Of a stretch of DNA of 64,000 nucleotides, positions 48,950-59,946 are shown one piece after another. The notes under the pieces were generated by a model, which searched no databases, was not told where the DNA came from, and was given only the letters and a program-made list of their open reading frames with translations. Within the stretch, counting starts at the first letter, position 1. Each line of letters opens with the position of its first letter. The translations under genes were made by a program, and so were the position numbers. Source of the stretch: Megalobrama amblycephala (Eukaryota; Chordata; Actinopteri; Cypriniformes; Xenocyprididae); contig NC_063061.1 of NCBI RefSeq assembly GCF_018812025.1, forward strand, positions 7,544,711-7,608,710, in the 5' to 3' direction.

Positions 48950-49365
48950 TTTCCACTGTCAGGCCAAACCGCTTTCTTTGTTTAACTGTTCCATTCTGTG
49001 CCGATCCAGGCCAGCAGGCACGGATATGGTGTTATTTTCCACTGTGGGGAGCTCTTTGGAATGTAATACATATGCGTCAGTCGTTGCCTTGGTAATGTAA
49101 GAGTTTACAGTGGTATAAGATATAAATAAAGGCCGCATTATGGATGATGATCAGGTATTTCTTTTAATTCTATTATTAATTTGTGTTTGCATTACTCAAA
49201 TAGCGTGCTTGGCCAGCTAAGTGACAAACAGACAAGTGACCAATCCTGAATTGCAACGTCACTACATGCATTCTACCAGCACGGTTCAGCATGATTAGCC
49301 AACCTTGCTGAGAATTCTGAACCAAGAACTGTTTGTAACCATGCCGTACCAGGCTTAAGTGGAAA
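48950..49365. mobile_element. Probable MITE with TTTTCCACTGTCAGG end
   Basis: GCTTTTCCACTGTCAGGCC on the left and GTACCAGGCTTAAGTGGAAA on the right could be diverged inverted ends. The interior has matching inverted motifs (GGCACGG, ACGGTTCAG). Weak call. Confidence 0.35.
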
Positions 49366-52365
49366 TACAACTGGAATTACAACTAGAATCATTCTTTACC
49401 ATTATTAGAACCATTCGGTCTGATGGTGGAAAAGTGGATCAGGAGTCACCATGGAGATCGACGCTAAGGAGCGCACCATACTTCTTTTGTTTAATGCCGA
49501 TTTACATTCTTAGTGCATACCGCCATCTATGGGGCAATTGTACAATCATTTTTAATTTTATATTTTAATCTTCAATCAATTTATCTCCGTGAACAAGAAA
49601 TATATTGTTTGTTTGATGCTATTTAAAAAACAAAGATTGATTGAACTAAAAAAAAAACAGTCTGTGCTTGCAATAATATCACTGTAAAACTTTATTTTTT
49701 TGTTTAGCCATTTTGCTTCCACATTTCTTGTATGAGATGTATCATATCAGTAGTTTTATTAGAAATACATTATATAGAAAACTCCCCGTTGCAAAAAAAA
49801 AAAAATAAATAAATAACCTTTTGAGTGCAGATCCACGATGTGTGAGATGAGAATAAAATAGAGTAAAATAAACGTTGCTTTATGTTATAATAGTGGTTGA
49901 TAAAATATATTAAATATAATAATTTTGTCATTGTTTTGGAGCACACTAGCTTATAGATAAACTTAAGGCTAACACGTTTATACTAAGAGCCAAAAAACTT
50001 AAAAGTGTATAAGTGATATATGATGTAATGCTTTTAGCAAATCACTTCAAGATGAGGCCTTTAGAAATAAAGACCATTTTGACATAGGTCTAAAATTTAT
50101 GAACCTCTTTATGAAGGACTTCTAACACTGATCACAGATCTCAAGGGTGGCAACAGGATAAACACTAGCAATAGGATTGCTGAAGAAAATGTTGGACCTA
50201 TGGTTTTTCTTGTTAGTCATTCAAATAAATATTTAGAGTTGTCTTCCTTAATGATAATCCCTTAAACATAATGTTGATAATGCCAAAGAATTCCATAAGA
50301 AACCTTGTGTTTGTCTTTTTTTCCCCACCTGCGTTCTACTGTCCTACTCTTTGCTAAGTCCTCCAGTGATCACATTTAGCCAGGGCTCAGGATCAGTTCT
50401 GCATTTACATCTCATTGGCCTATAAGAAGAACAGAAAAGTGTAGAGCAAAAGAACATGTTCTAAAATTTCAACCAGCTTTTCAGTGTCCATAAAACAAGA
50501 ACAGACATATATAAAAACATATATAAAGAGATAAAAAAAAAAAGAATGTGTCAGTTTCGTAAGCTCAAAAAAAAAAAAAAAAAAAAGTTATAAATACTCT
50601 TCAAGGTTAAATAGTTTAAACTAATTTGAATAATTAAATTTTCCCCTATTCAGTGCAATTAAATACTTTGAGCATTAAGGTTTACAGTGTATGCTGGGGT
50701 ATAATTTTGTCATCATGATATTTCGGGTCATGATTTTCATTATCATTATCGGCCACCTTGGGAGTGAGAACAGTTTGGTCTTTTTAAATGGGTGTCAGTA
50801 AAGGAGTGGGTTCAGTAAGCTCACTTTATGATCCGATAGCCTTTTTGCTAATCTTCATGTTAAGCAAATGTTGAACATTCATTTTGGATTGAGCTACAGT
50901 ATATTTGGAGCTTACAACAAAATAAATTTTTTTTTATTAGAGAAGTCACAAGAATGTTGTTTTGGGACAGGCAAGATTCAGTTTGTAGCTTCACTCTTTC
51001 CCTTTTTCTGGCATCCGCAAACAATGATTGGCTGTCGTAAAAAGCAATTGCAATCTAATCTGTGATTCCATTTCAAATGGCAACTCACACTGCGTCCTCT
51101 AGAGGACACTTTGAGGAATGCCTCCAGCATGACCAGTGTTTGAAGCATGTGTTTAAATGCGACAATGTCATTGGCCAACGACAGTCTGTGACGTCACAAC
51201 TGGTGTGACCGTGAGTATAAAATGGCACCTGTATTAGACATCATCAGCTTTTTGTCTTCAGACTGTTTGTTTTGACACTTGACAAGTGTTTCAGGAAGTT
51301 TGTGCCGCTGTGTCAGCGTTACCTTTTGATTCACTTGTGCATCATTTGTCTTGGAGAGGATTACGCGCATTCTGTTCTCAAGGGGACAGAATGCATGGAT
51401 TGCAAGGGCCTCTCCATGAAGAAGATCCATTTATATCTGTCCCTTTTCTCGAGGGAATTAGGACAGGCGTCTGTACCTCTCAGTTTGGGACCTGCTGCAG
51501 CTGAGGCCCAGGCTACAGAGAGATTAGATCTCCCCTGGAAGTGCGAGAGGCTGCAGATCACTCATGGGCATTCAGATGAACGATTTCTGGCTGGCCATAA
51601 ATGTGCAGCTTCCGTGAGTCTTCCATTTCTGCTGGACCTTCACACTAAGGTGGAGAGGTCCTGGAAGAAACCGGCTCGGATTCATCCTTTTCATCATGCT
51701 ATTTACATGAACGTTGAGGGGATACATATGCACAGATATGCATCAATGCCACCTATGGAAGATGCACTCATGAGCTATCTTTCTATGGGATATACATTGA
51801 TGTTGAAGACTCCAGCCCTGCCAACAAAGCCATTCCGTGTGACACCTCAGTTGAATGGCAGGGCGTACATGGTGCGGGTCAGGCCGGTGGGGCTTTGCAC
51901 ACAATGGCAAGCCTACCAGGCTGACATCCTTAAAGATTTGGATGATCTGTGTTGCCGCTGTCAGCCGTTCGATGGCGGCAATGGTGGCCATGGAGAGGCA
52001 CTTGTGGGTTAACCTGGCTGACATCGGGGAGAAAGAAAAGTGCTTTCTTCTCAATGCACCATTATCACCCTCTGTGCTCTTCAGCACATCTGTTGAGACA
52101 GTTGTCTGGAGGTTCAGAGAGGTGAGGGTGTGATCTGCAGTGTTTAAGAGATTGATACCACGCCATCCCAGATCTGCACCTGGCAGTCTGAGAGCGTCTC
52201 CAACTGTAACCCGAAGAGGAATTTGAGGGAGGTCATTGAAAGTAAGCATGCTGGTAAACAGCTGCACCCCCCCCATTCTGAAAGTTCAGTAGAGTGACTT
52301 TATGTGTTGGTATGCTTGATGCTGTGATGTGGAAGGAGACTATCTTCCCCTGGTGTGGGCTTATA

Positions 52366-52820
52366 ATTAGGAAGTCCCCTGTAACTTCCTCTCTCCCCCT
52401 GAGGGGGTTTCTTTAAGTAGGAAGCTCCCTTGGGTTTGCCAAGGTGTGGGCTTCCCCAAATTGTGGAAGCTTAACAGGAAGCCCCCTTGAGGCTGGTCTT
52501 ATAAGCAGGCAGCACCCTTGTGGCAATGAAGTTATGGCTACCTCCCCCAGAATCGGAGTCCCCTAAGTAGGAGACTCCTTCATTTACCTAAATCAAACTG
52601 CCTTCCTATTAGGGTTCTTCAACGGGAAGTTTCCCTAGAATGCAAATGTTAGCATGTATGTTAGCAGGCGGCTCCCTTATGTAAGCAGTGAGGTAGAAAC
52701 AGCCTCCCCCACTTCAGGCCCCCCTAAGCAGGTAGTTTCCTCGTGTGTGTGCTGGAGATTGATAATGTGGTCAAGCCTGGGCCACCTACTTCAGGGCCTG
52801 TAAGTAGGCCCTCTGCTCCC
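52366..52820. repeat. Degenerate repeated motif TAAGNAGGNAGNTCCCTT
   Basis: Related copies begin near 52366, 52412, 52470, 52501, 52563, 52621, 52661, 52724 and 52801, spaced 31-77 bp. Each has a (T/C)TAAG-AGG core followed by AG(C/T)-CCCTT. It lies in the 3' non-coding part of the DIRS-like remnant. Confidence 0.5.
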
Positions 52821-53084
52821 ACAAGACAGCTCAAGATTATCCATTTACTTGGATACCTTTTGGATACACTCTGTTTCGGCTCAGGCAGACTTCGGAGACT
52901 ATAGCACGGCTAATACTTTACAGAAAATTTCTAGTTTCCTCTAGTGAGCGTAGTTCACCCTTCCGTTATAGGGTTTCTTTATTAGGGTCTATTGTCATTG
53001 GTTCTAGCCTAGTCAAAGTTAGGGATCAGTTGTTTGGCTGAGCTTTGAATACCTTCTCAGTGGTTGGTGCCTACTGGTTGATCC

Positions 53085-53085
<1 letters not shown>

Positions 53086-53109
<24 letters not shown>
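53086..53109. repeat. (AT)n microsatellite
   Basis: About 12 AT units inside the DIRS-like remnant. Confidence 0.9.
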
Positions 53110-53115
<6 letters not shown>

Positions 53116-54275
53116 TATGTATATAGACTCCCTTATGTCGTGAGTGACAGACGAGGGGCCCATTGTTTTCCTGTGCCAGTATTCCCTTAAAAGACAATGT
53201 CTGGCATTGAGGCTGACATTTACAGACCTTTGAGCTCATCTTAGGGCTTGGAGCTGGGGTGGTGGCCGTAGGGAACAGTGTCACTGACAGTTCCATGGAC
53301 CTGGTGAAGGAATCTGACTCCGGCATCTAAGTCCATTGAGTCCTTGTTTGTAATTGTCACAGCCAATTAGACAGTCATTCACTCAGCATGGCATAGAGGG
53401 CATTTGTTCCTCAAAGTGTCCTCTAGAGGATGCAGTACGAGTTCCCATTCGAAACGGAACGTCTTAGGTTAAACACATAACACATGGGGTAAAACCAGCA
53501 TGGGGCAATAGGCACAAAGTATTTATACTTTAGCTAAGTTAATACTTTTTCAAAACAATAATTTTAGCAAAGTCTGTATTATTTTGCTAAAAAAAAAAAA
53601 AAAAATAGATTTTTGTTCAATAAATATGCTGTCATTACGATATGTTCGTTTTAAAAATACAGAAACAAAAATATTTAAAAAAGTAAGGATTTTGAAAGCA
53701 TTAAGATCCCATAATAATTTAATAAAGCTTTACAGTTGTAACAATAAATATATTTTATTATATGATATGATTAATATCATATTTTAGACATGATAGTTTT
53801 ATTATAAATTGCAATTATCTCTAAGGTGGACACCCAACTCGATATATGATATTTACAATCTATATCTAACCATGTCATGTCAACAAAAGGAAAAATCAGC
53901 CAGCTATTTATTATCATGTTAATTACTGTGTCTTTAGCCCCAACAGCAGGGGCGCCTTTTACCCCCAATACTATACTAAAAAATTGTTGCTTTAATTACC
54001 TTGAACAAAACTGATAATCATTAACAAGACCATTCTCTCAAAATATAGTCAATTTTATCGATTCTCATTTGCCACATAAATCCACAACATTTTAAAAAAA
54101 CATTAAATATTAGATCAAATTAGAGCAGGATCAACTTTGTGTCTGTCAAAAGTTTGCGTCGTCAAAAGAGGTTGTTCAGGTAAGTGCTGAGCTGAATTTT
54201 TGTGCCATCTAGTTGTTTAAATGAGAATAAAGTAAAATGTGCCTTTAGCCCCGTTGTAACCTGTGTTAGAATTAA

Positions 54276-55362
54276 AGGGATAGTTAACCCAAAAATAAAA
54301 ATTATCCCATGATTTACTCACCCTCATGCCATCCTAGGTGTATATGACTATCTTCTTTCAGATGAACACAATCAGAAATATATTTAAAAATATCCTTAGT
54401 CCTCCAAGGTTTATAAAGGTTGTGAAAGGGGGGCTGCATATTGAAGTAAAAAATAATGCATCCATCCATAAAAAAAGTAAAACATACAACTCCAGTGGGT
54501 TAATAAAGGCCTTCTGAAGCAAAGCGATGCGTTTTTGTAAGAAAAATATACATATTTAAAACATTATAAATTCAAATAACTTGTTTCCAGCAGACGACTG
54601 TATGCAGAATGCACAAGTCGATTTGCAGCAGAAGAGTATCCTTTGACCTGATGCACAACGCAATGACGAACGCGGAGGCGCAGAGGATAGAGAAAACAAA
54701 TCACCGGTCACGGATTATAAGTCTAAAATGATATTTTTTTAAAGAGAAATTATGGAGGATTTTGATAAAAGAGAAGAGGAGCTTAAATTTGTTGCACAGC
54801 CCTATTTGTTTGAACTGTGAGAGGCGTCTAAGCTTACAATACTCCTACTCTGCGTCTCAATCAGCTCCCTAGCGTCCTAAGTCGAGAATTAGTATATTAT
54901 TTAAATTAATATGGCCGACTACCTGATCAGTGCTCTGACTACTGAACTAGGGAGCTGATTGAGACGCACGCCTACATCCTGCGTCATACATCGTGTCAGA
55001 GGATTACTCATTTGGCGCAAGTCGACTTGCGCATTCTGTGTACGGTAGTCGGCCGGAAGCTAGTTATTTGAATTTATATTGAATTTGATATTTTTCTTGC
55101 AAAAACGCATCACTTTGCTTTAGAAGGACTTTATTAACCCCCTGGAGTTGTATGGATTACTTTTTTTTATGGATGGATGCATTATTTTCGACTTCAAAAA
55201 ACAGCCCCCCATTCACAGCCATTATAAACTTTGGAGGACTAAAGATATTTTTAAATATATCTCCGATTGTGTTCATCTGGAAGAAAATAGTCATATACAC
55301 CGAGGATGGCTTAAGGGTGAGTAAATCATGGGATAATTTTCATTTTTGGGTGAACTATCCCT
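54276..55362. mobile_element. TTAA-type foldback MITE (1.09 kb)
   Basis: AGGGATAGTTAACCCAAAAA at the left and TTTTTGGGTGAACTATCCCT at the right begin inverted arms of well over 200 bp. TTAA flanks both ends (54272-54275 and 55363-55366). Subterminal TTTACTCACCCTCATGCCAT is shared with other copies in this window. A small palindromic insert lies at 54851-54968. No coding capacity. Confidence 0.85.
54851..54968. mobile_element. 118-bp mini-palindrome nested in the MITE
   Basis: Perfect 22-bp inverted arms at 54851-54872 and 54947-54968 (TGCGTCTCAATCAGCTCCCT... and its complement). It sits near the middle of the 54276-55362 element and is probably a separate tiny MITE. Confidence 0.75.
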
Positions 55363-55678
55363 TTAAGGGGGTGTCAAACCAAACCAAATCTGATTAACAT
55401 CAGAATGTTGTTTTCTTTGGTTGCTAAGCGAACCACACTAGTTGAGTTTGTTTGAAAATTGGTATGATTCAACACAAATCATCATCTTCATTATTTTACC
55501 AGTTTACTTTACAAAACACAATTCTTGAACATTTTGTGAGAGAAATAATTTTACTGTGTGCAGTCAACTTAAATTGGTAAAACAATTTACTCCATCCACT
55601 AGAAAAGGAGAAGAGTTGATTGTGATTAATGTTGCTATTGTTGGGTTCCCTTTATGGTACAGGGCAGAACTTTTACCC

Positions 55679-55682
<4 letters not shown>

Positions 55683-55770
<88 letters not shown>
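55683..55770. repeat. (GT)n microsatellite, 88 bp, near the splice acceptor
   Basis: About 44 GT units ending 210 bp before the acceptor of the last coding exon. Confidence 0.97.
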
Positions 55771-55772
<2 letters not shown>

Positions 55773-55980
55773 ATGTATGCTGCTTTACTCATTAATAACA
55801 CAAAAAGAACAAATTATGTTTTCTAACAAAGAGTTGTGATTTGTATTTGTGATGTATTTCTTTGCAAAATGGTGCCTTTAGTGCAGATCCTTTTCTTGGC
55901 AGAAAATCTCAAGTGTCTTGAAGTGTCTTTGTCTGTGAAGTGACGTCGTCTAACAGAAATGTACATTCTTGTTTCGGCAG

Positions 55981-56382
55981 GAGCTACTCACAGTCTTAGC
56001 AGAGTATCCGTTTTTCGTCCGGGACCGCGGCTGGTCTTCCTGCAGTCCCCAGCGGAGCGCCCAGCTGTACGGCCTGCAGTGTCGTCAGCTCAGCACCGGT
56101 GACGTGTGTCTGGCCCTGACTCCCACACCTACTTCAAGCACTCAGGTGCAGCGTGCGCACATACGTGCAGGGGCTGCGGTGGAGCAGTGCGAAGAGATGG
56201 CAGAGAGGATGCCCCCTCCGTCTGCACCTCCGTCTACCCCAGTGCTCCAGCCTTCTTCTTCTAATTCGATAAGCGAGAGACCCCGCACCCGCAAGAGACG
56301 CTGGTCCGCCCCTGAGCTGGAGCCAGGAAGCAAGACTAGCACCCATTTACCTCAAGGCTCTAAGCTCGAGAGACGGCAGTAA
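55981..56382 (+). CDS. atxn1: Ataxin-1 family protein, coding exon 2 (residues 448-580)
   Basis: Completes the AXH domain (residues about 382-494) with EYPFFVRDRGWSSCSPQR, AQLYGLQCRQLSTGDVC, closely matching the EYPFFV-GQGWSSC-P and L--GDVC blocks of ataxin-1. After a Pro/Ser linker comes RTRKRRWSAPE (549-559). This is the nuclear localisation signal of ataxin-1 with the serine (S556 here, S776 in human) that binds 14-3-3 when phosphorylated, and the tryptophan used as a UHM ligand. Ataxin-1-like lacks this motif as I recall it, so this is an ataxin-1 rather than ataxin-1-like orthologue. The final 15 residues (STHLPQGSKLERRQ end) do not match the usual IPQEVK...EGRSNVGK tail; an SNV-containing tail lies in another frame across the stop. 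Confidence 0.93.
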   Translation, partial: ELLTVLAEYPFFVRDRGWSSCSPQRSAQLYGLQCRQLSTGDVCLALTPTPTSSTQVQRAHIRAGAAVEQCEEMAERMPPPSAPPSTPVLQPSSSNSISERPRTRKRRWSAPELEPGSKTSTHLPQGSKLERRQ

Positions 56383-57285
56383 TGTTTCTAATCGACTTCA
56401 CACCACAGGAAGGTTTAGCAACTGATTATTGGTGACCTCATCGATATAGTGGATTAGCTAGTAAAACTGGTCTTCTGTTAAATATGATTTCAGAATGTAG
56501 AACAACATGCTAGCAAATCCCAAAATGCACAATGAGACAATCAAAAATCACTTATTTGTGATGCCTCGCACCTTTTAGTTATGCTAATCTCAAGCCTCTT
56601 TCTGCAGGGTATTTTTTTTAATCAGTATTATAACAAACCAATACTACTGGATGGAAAAAAAGACAAAGTACACAATTATGGGAATATATCATAACAAGTG
56701 TTCTGTGAATATGCTAAAAGAAATAGTCTACTGTTATTTTCGTAATGCAGTCTTGTTTCATGCTTATGAACTGCGTTCGTACCTTCAGTCTAGCAGGCAA
56801 GCTGAATGTATTAGCAGCCTTCAGCCAAGCTTTCAGTGTGGGGTCAATATGCTAGTTCACTTTAGCATTATACACTCCAGCCTGTTCTTACCCAGGGAAG
56901 AGACACTAATGATGGAATGAAACCAAACTCACACAAGACCCTGGGCCTGGTGTTTTTAAAGAGAGATGGTGCTAATGACATCAGAAAAGTCCTCTGGTGA
57001 TTTGTGGGTTTCCCTTTGACCTTTCCTTGTGACTGAGAGCAGGGAAAAATGACAGAAATCTAGTGTTTTGAACTCAGATACGGGTATATCTACTCTTGAT
57101 TAAGCACACTCTATCACTTTATTTTTCTCTGATTTATTTTTTGTTGTTGTGGTTTCTCAAATAATATTTGCTGTTAGTTTTTTTTTCTTTATAAATGTTC
57201 TAAAATGCTCTAAAATTGTATATTTTTAAAGTTGTGAGACTGTAATACAATGTTCGCTAGAAATAAAAGAATGGCTTTTTAGATT
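56383..57285 (+). other. Probable 3'UTR of the ataxin-1 gene
   Basis: Non-coding sequence after the stop codon at 56380-56382. It runs to the polyadenylation signal at 57262. Ataxin-1 genes usually have long 3'UTRs, so the true end may be further downstream. Confidence 0.5.
57262..57267 (+). terminator. Candidate polyadenylation signal AATAAA
   Basis: Canonical hexamer, 880 bp after the stop codon. Alternative AATAAA copies occur downstream (for example about 57455). Confidence 0.4.
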
Positions 57286-58003
57286 TATATAGAAAGAATT
57301 CCATTTTTAGCATCGTAATGAAATGACAAATGAAAACAATATTATTGATGGAATATTCTAATGTATGGTTTCATGAGGTCAGAGAGTCAAAACCTTCAGA
57401 AGCATCATACATAAAAATGTTACTCTCTGTCTGGCAACATGTCAAGCTAATGGAAAATAAATGATTACATGGGGCAATGTTAAATGCAATACACTGGCTT
57501 GGAGCAGAAATCAGGCCACAGTGAAAAGGAATATCATCATTACCTATTTTATGTACGGCTTCTCTCCATTAAAAACAATGCACTTGGCTTTGTTTCTAAA
57601 GAAAAAAAGGCCAAAATTAACTGTAATCCACCTATTCCACACCTTAAAAAGTAATCTGCTCAAATACGTTCCATTGTGTGACGTGTTACACCTGGAAAGC
57701 CACGAACTACGGAAATCATGAAATACTGTGAGTGGGGCTGTCATTGGGACTTCATACCTAAACTTGTGCAGAAATTATGCCACCTGTAAACAGGGACGGG
57801 AGACCTAAGGCGGGACAAGTAGTGGGCAGATCGGGTGTTTTAAAGTGCCCCCATTATCTTATTTAAAAGTTCCTAATTTTGTTTTGGAGTCTCCTACAAT
57901 AGGTTTACATGCATCCAAGGACAACACTTTAAATTTCTCATAATATACATTGCACATCAACTAAATTCTCAAAGAGTCTAAAAACAATTCTTTTGAAGAT
58001 TCA
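57286..58003. other. No gene recognised
   Basis: AT-rich. The 86-codon frame at 57461-57721 has no domain or conservation evidence. May still be 3'UTR. Confidence 0.4.
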
Positions 58004-59946
58004 GACTGCATCTGAAATCACATACTTCCCTACTTTATAGCAGGTGAAAAACATTTTGTGACCCAAAAAAAAAAAAAGTATGTCCGAATTAACTGTACTC
58101 ATAAAAGAAAAGGCAAAAAGTACCTGGATGATCTACTACTTCCAGTTAGATTCTGAAGTGTGCGTATGATGGACACGTTACTATCCCATGAGGCCACGGG
58201 AGAGGATTTGTAAATGGCAGTGAAGTGACACAACTGACGTTGGTAGGTTGTGATAATGACAACATGCAGAGATACCAACATGCAGAGATATCCTTCACTC
58301 ATGTAGAAGTACAGATACTCACGTTTAAAAAGACAATGGTAAAAGACAATGGTAAAAGTTGAAGTTCTGGCTACACTTGTACTCAAGTTAAAGTAAAGAA
58401 GTATGGGCTCTGACATGTACTTAAGTAAAAAGTAGCCATTACTACTACCATTACTACTACCTGTTTTAGTGTCACGCTGATAACTGGACCTTACATCATA
58501 TTAATACATTAATACAAAAGAACTTAGATTTTGTTAGCTAATGAATGTATCCAGGCTGAACAACCACCATGTAGAACAGGGGCGGACTGGGACAAAATTT
58601 CAGGCCAGGAAATCGCACACAAATCCAGGCCATCCCATACACCCACAACAATTTCTGAATCCATGGACAACCCCTATTTTTATTTATTTATTTTTATGGC
58701 CATCAAATAATAATAATATAAAAGTTCTGTCTTGAACTGCACCTTAACTTCCATTTTCCCTTTCAGTCTCTTCATTTTCCCTGATATCTCTCGGTCTCTT
58801 GGTCTTTACTTTTTTGCTCATTTTCTTGTACTTGTCACTTTTTGAACAGAACTGTCTCCACCTTGTTGTGACCACTTCATTGTAATTTTTTTTTTTGCAC
58901 ATAATATGCATTTTAGTTACATTTAAAGTATTACTATACAACCATGTGTTAAACCATGTATTGTTTTATCTTAAAATGACTTAAATACTTGAGATTTAAC
59001 AAAACTATATTTCTAATTTGCCTAAATGCCAAAATTAGTACAATAATAACTACATCATGACAATATCTTTATATAAAAATCCTAATACTGAACATGTTTT
59101 TGCATTATCATGAGTCATGTTTTCATGTTTGTTTGTTTGTTTTGTTTTTTTTTGTTTGTTTTTTGGTGAATTGATTACCATTTGTATAACCATAGTTTTA
59201 TAACAAATTCCATGGTTAAACTATGGTTAGTGTAGCAAAACCATGGTTAATTTGTGGTAACCATGGCTTAACTAGTAACCATGGTTTTCAGTTTTATTTG
59301 TAGTAAAACCATCATTAATTTTTGTAAGGGTTGTGTTGTTGTCTGCCCTAGCTCCCTCTTAAACCTATTATAAAACAATGTGAATATTTGTCTGATGATA
59401 GTAATACTAACAGTTGCTAGCAGTGTAATGCTTAACTAAGTAAACAAAGACCAAACTACAATAGTCTTTTTACAGATGAAATTGACCTGCACTTGAAGTC
59501 CTGAACAGGTCAGTAGTTTTGCCTCTCTATTCCACCTGGGTGCTTCCACTCGAGTTTTGCATTGATTACTCTGATCGAAACCTTTTGGCGGCGCCGAATC
59601 GCGTTGCCAGTCAAGACTAACATTTGTTATCGAATGGCGAACCACCAAATACAGATTAACACTAAAGTAACGAGCCTGGTTTGAAAGTAGAAAGTACAGA
59701 TATTTGTGTAAAATTGTATGGAGTGAAAGTAAAAAATAAATAGTGAGTTACTGATACCAGAAAAATCTAAAAAAGTACAGTAACAAAGTATTTGTGCTTC
59801 ATTACTTCCCATCTCTGACAACATGGTGAATGTAGTATGCCCAGATAACATTCTTACTATATAGAACATACTTTTTAGCAGTCACAAAGTAATTACCTGT
59901 TTAAAATAAGTTCCTACTCAAGAGAGCATGCGAATTCAGATGCAGC
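58004..59946. mobile_element. Composite element with GACTGCATCTGAAAT ends
   Basis: GACTGCATCTGAAATC at the left and GAATTCAGATGCAGCC at the right are inverted termini. The interior is mostly other repeats: GTACTTAAGTAAAAAGTAGCC-type sequence at about 58375-58440 mirrored near 59690-59820, a GGGGCGGACTGGGAC hAT-like start at about 58579, and a CCATGGTTA-rich block at 59178-59330. Two short tandem duplications occur near 58263-58292 and 58329-58357. No transposase. Confidence 0.5.
59178..59330. repeat. CCATGGTTA-rich dispersed repeat
   Basis: Multiple direct and inverted copies of AACCATGGTTA-like motifs in about 150 bp. Resembles a common cyprinid MITE. Confidence 0.55.

Larger units (their letters stand above)
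51066..53459 (+). pseudogene. DIRS-like retroelement remnant with inverted termini
   Basis: Inverted terminal repeats of about 50 bp: 51066-51117 pairs with 53408-53459 (GCGTCCTCTAGAGGACACTT against AAGTGTCCTCTAGAGGATGC). Inverted termini rather than direct LTRs are characteristic of DIRS elements. Downstream of GAGTATAAAATGGCACC (51213) is a GAG-like frame at 51272-52012: CIICLGEDYAHSVL (CxxCLG motif), RFLAGHKCAASVSLPFLLDL, LPTKPFRVTPQLNGRAYM and QAYQADILKDLDDL. A frameshift near 51970 moves the reading to 51855-52133, which carries AMERHLWVNLADIGEKEKC and LLNAPLSPSVLF. No reverse transcriptase, methylase or tyrosine recombinase is found, so it is an internally deleted relic. Confidence 0.7.
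48154..55980 (+). other. Intron within the AXH domain (7.8 kb)
   Basis: Donor GTGAGT at 48154 and acceptor TTCGGCAG ending at 55980; both coding exons meet in phase 0. The intron contains a Harbinger-like end, a DIRS-like remnant, a TTAA-type MITE and a GT microsatellite. The stretches 49366-51065 and 53460-54271 hold nothing recognisable beyond poly(A) runs. Confidence 0.85.

Noticed and set aside
51743..52276. 177-codon minus-strand frame
   Set aside because: Antisense to the DIRS-like GAG remnant, whose + strand motifs explain the region.
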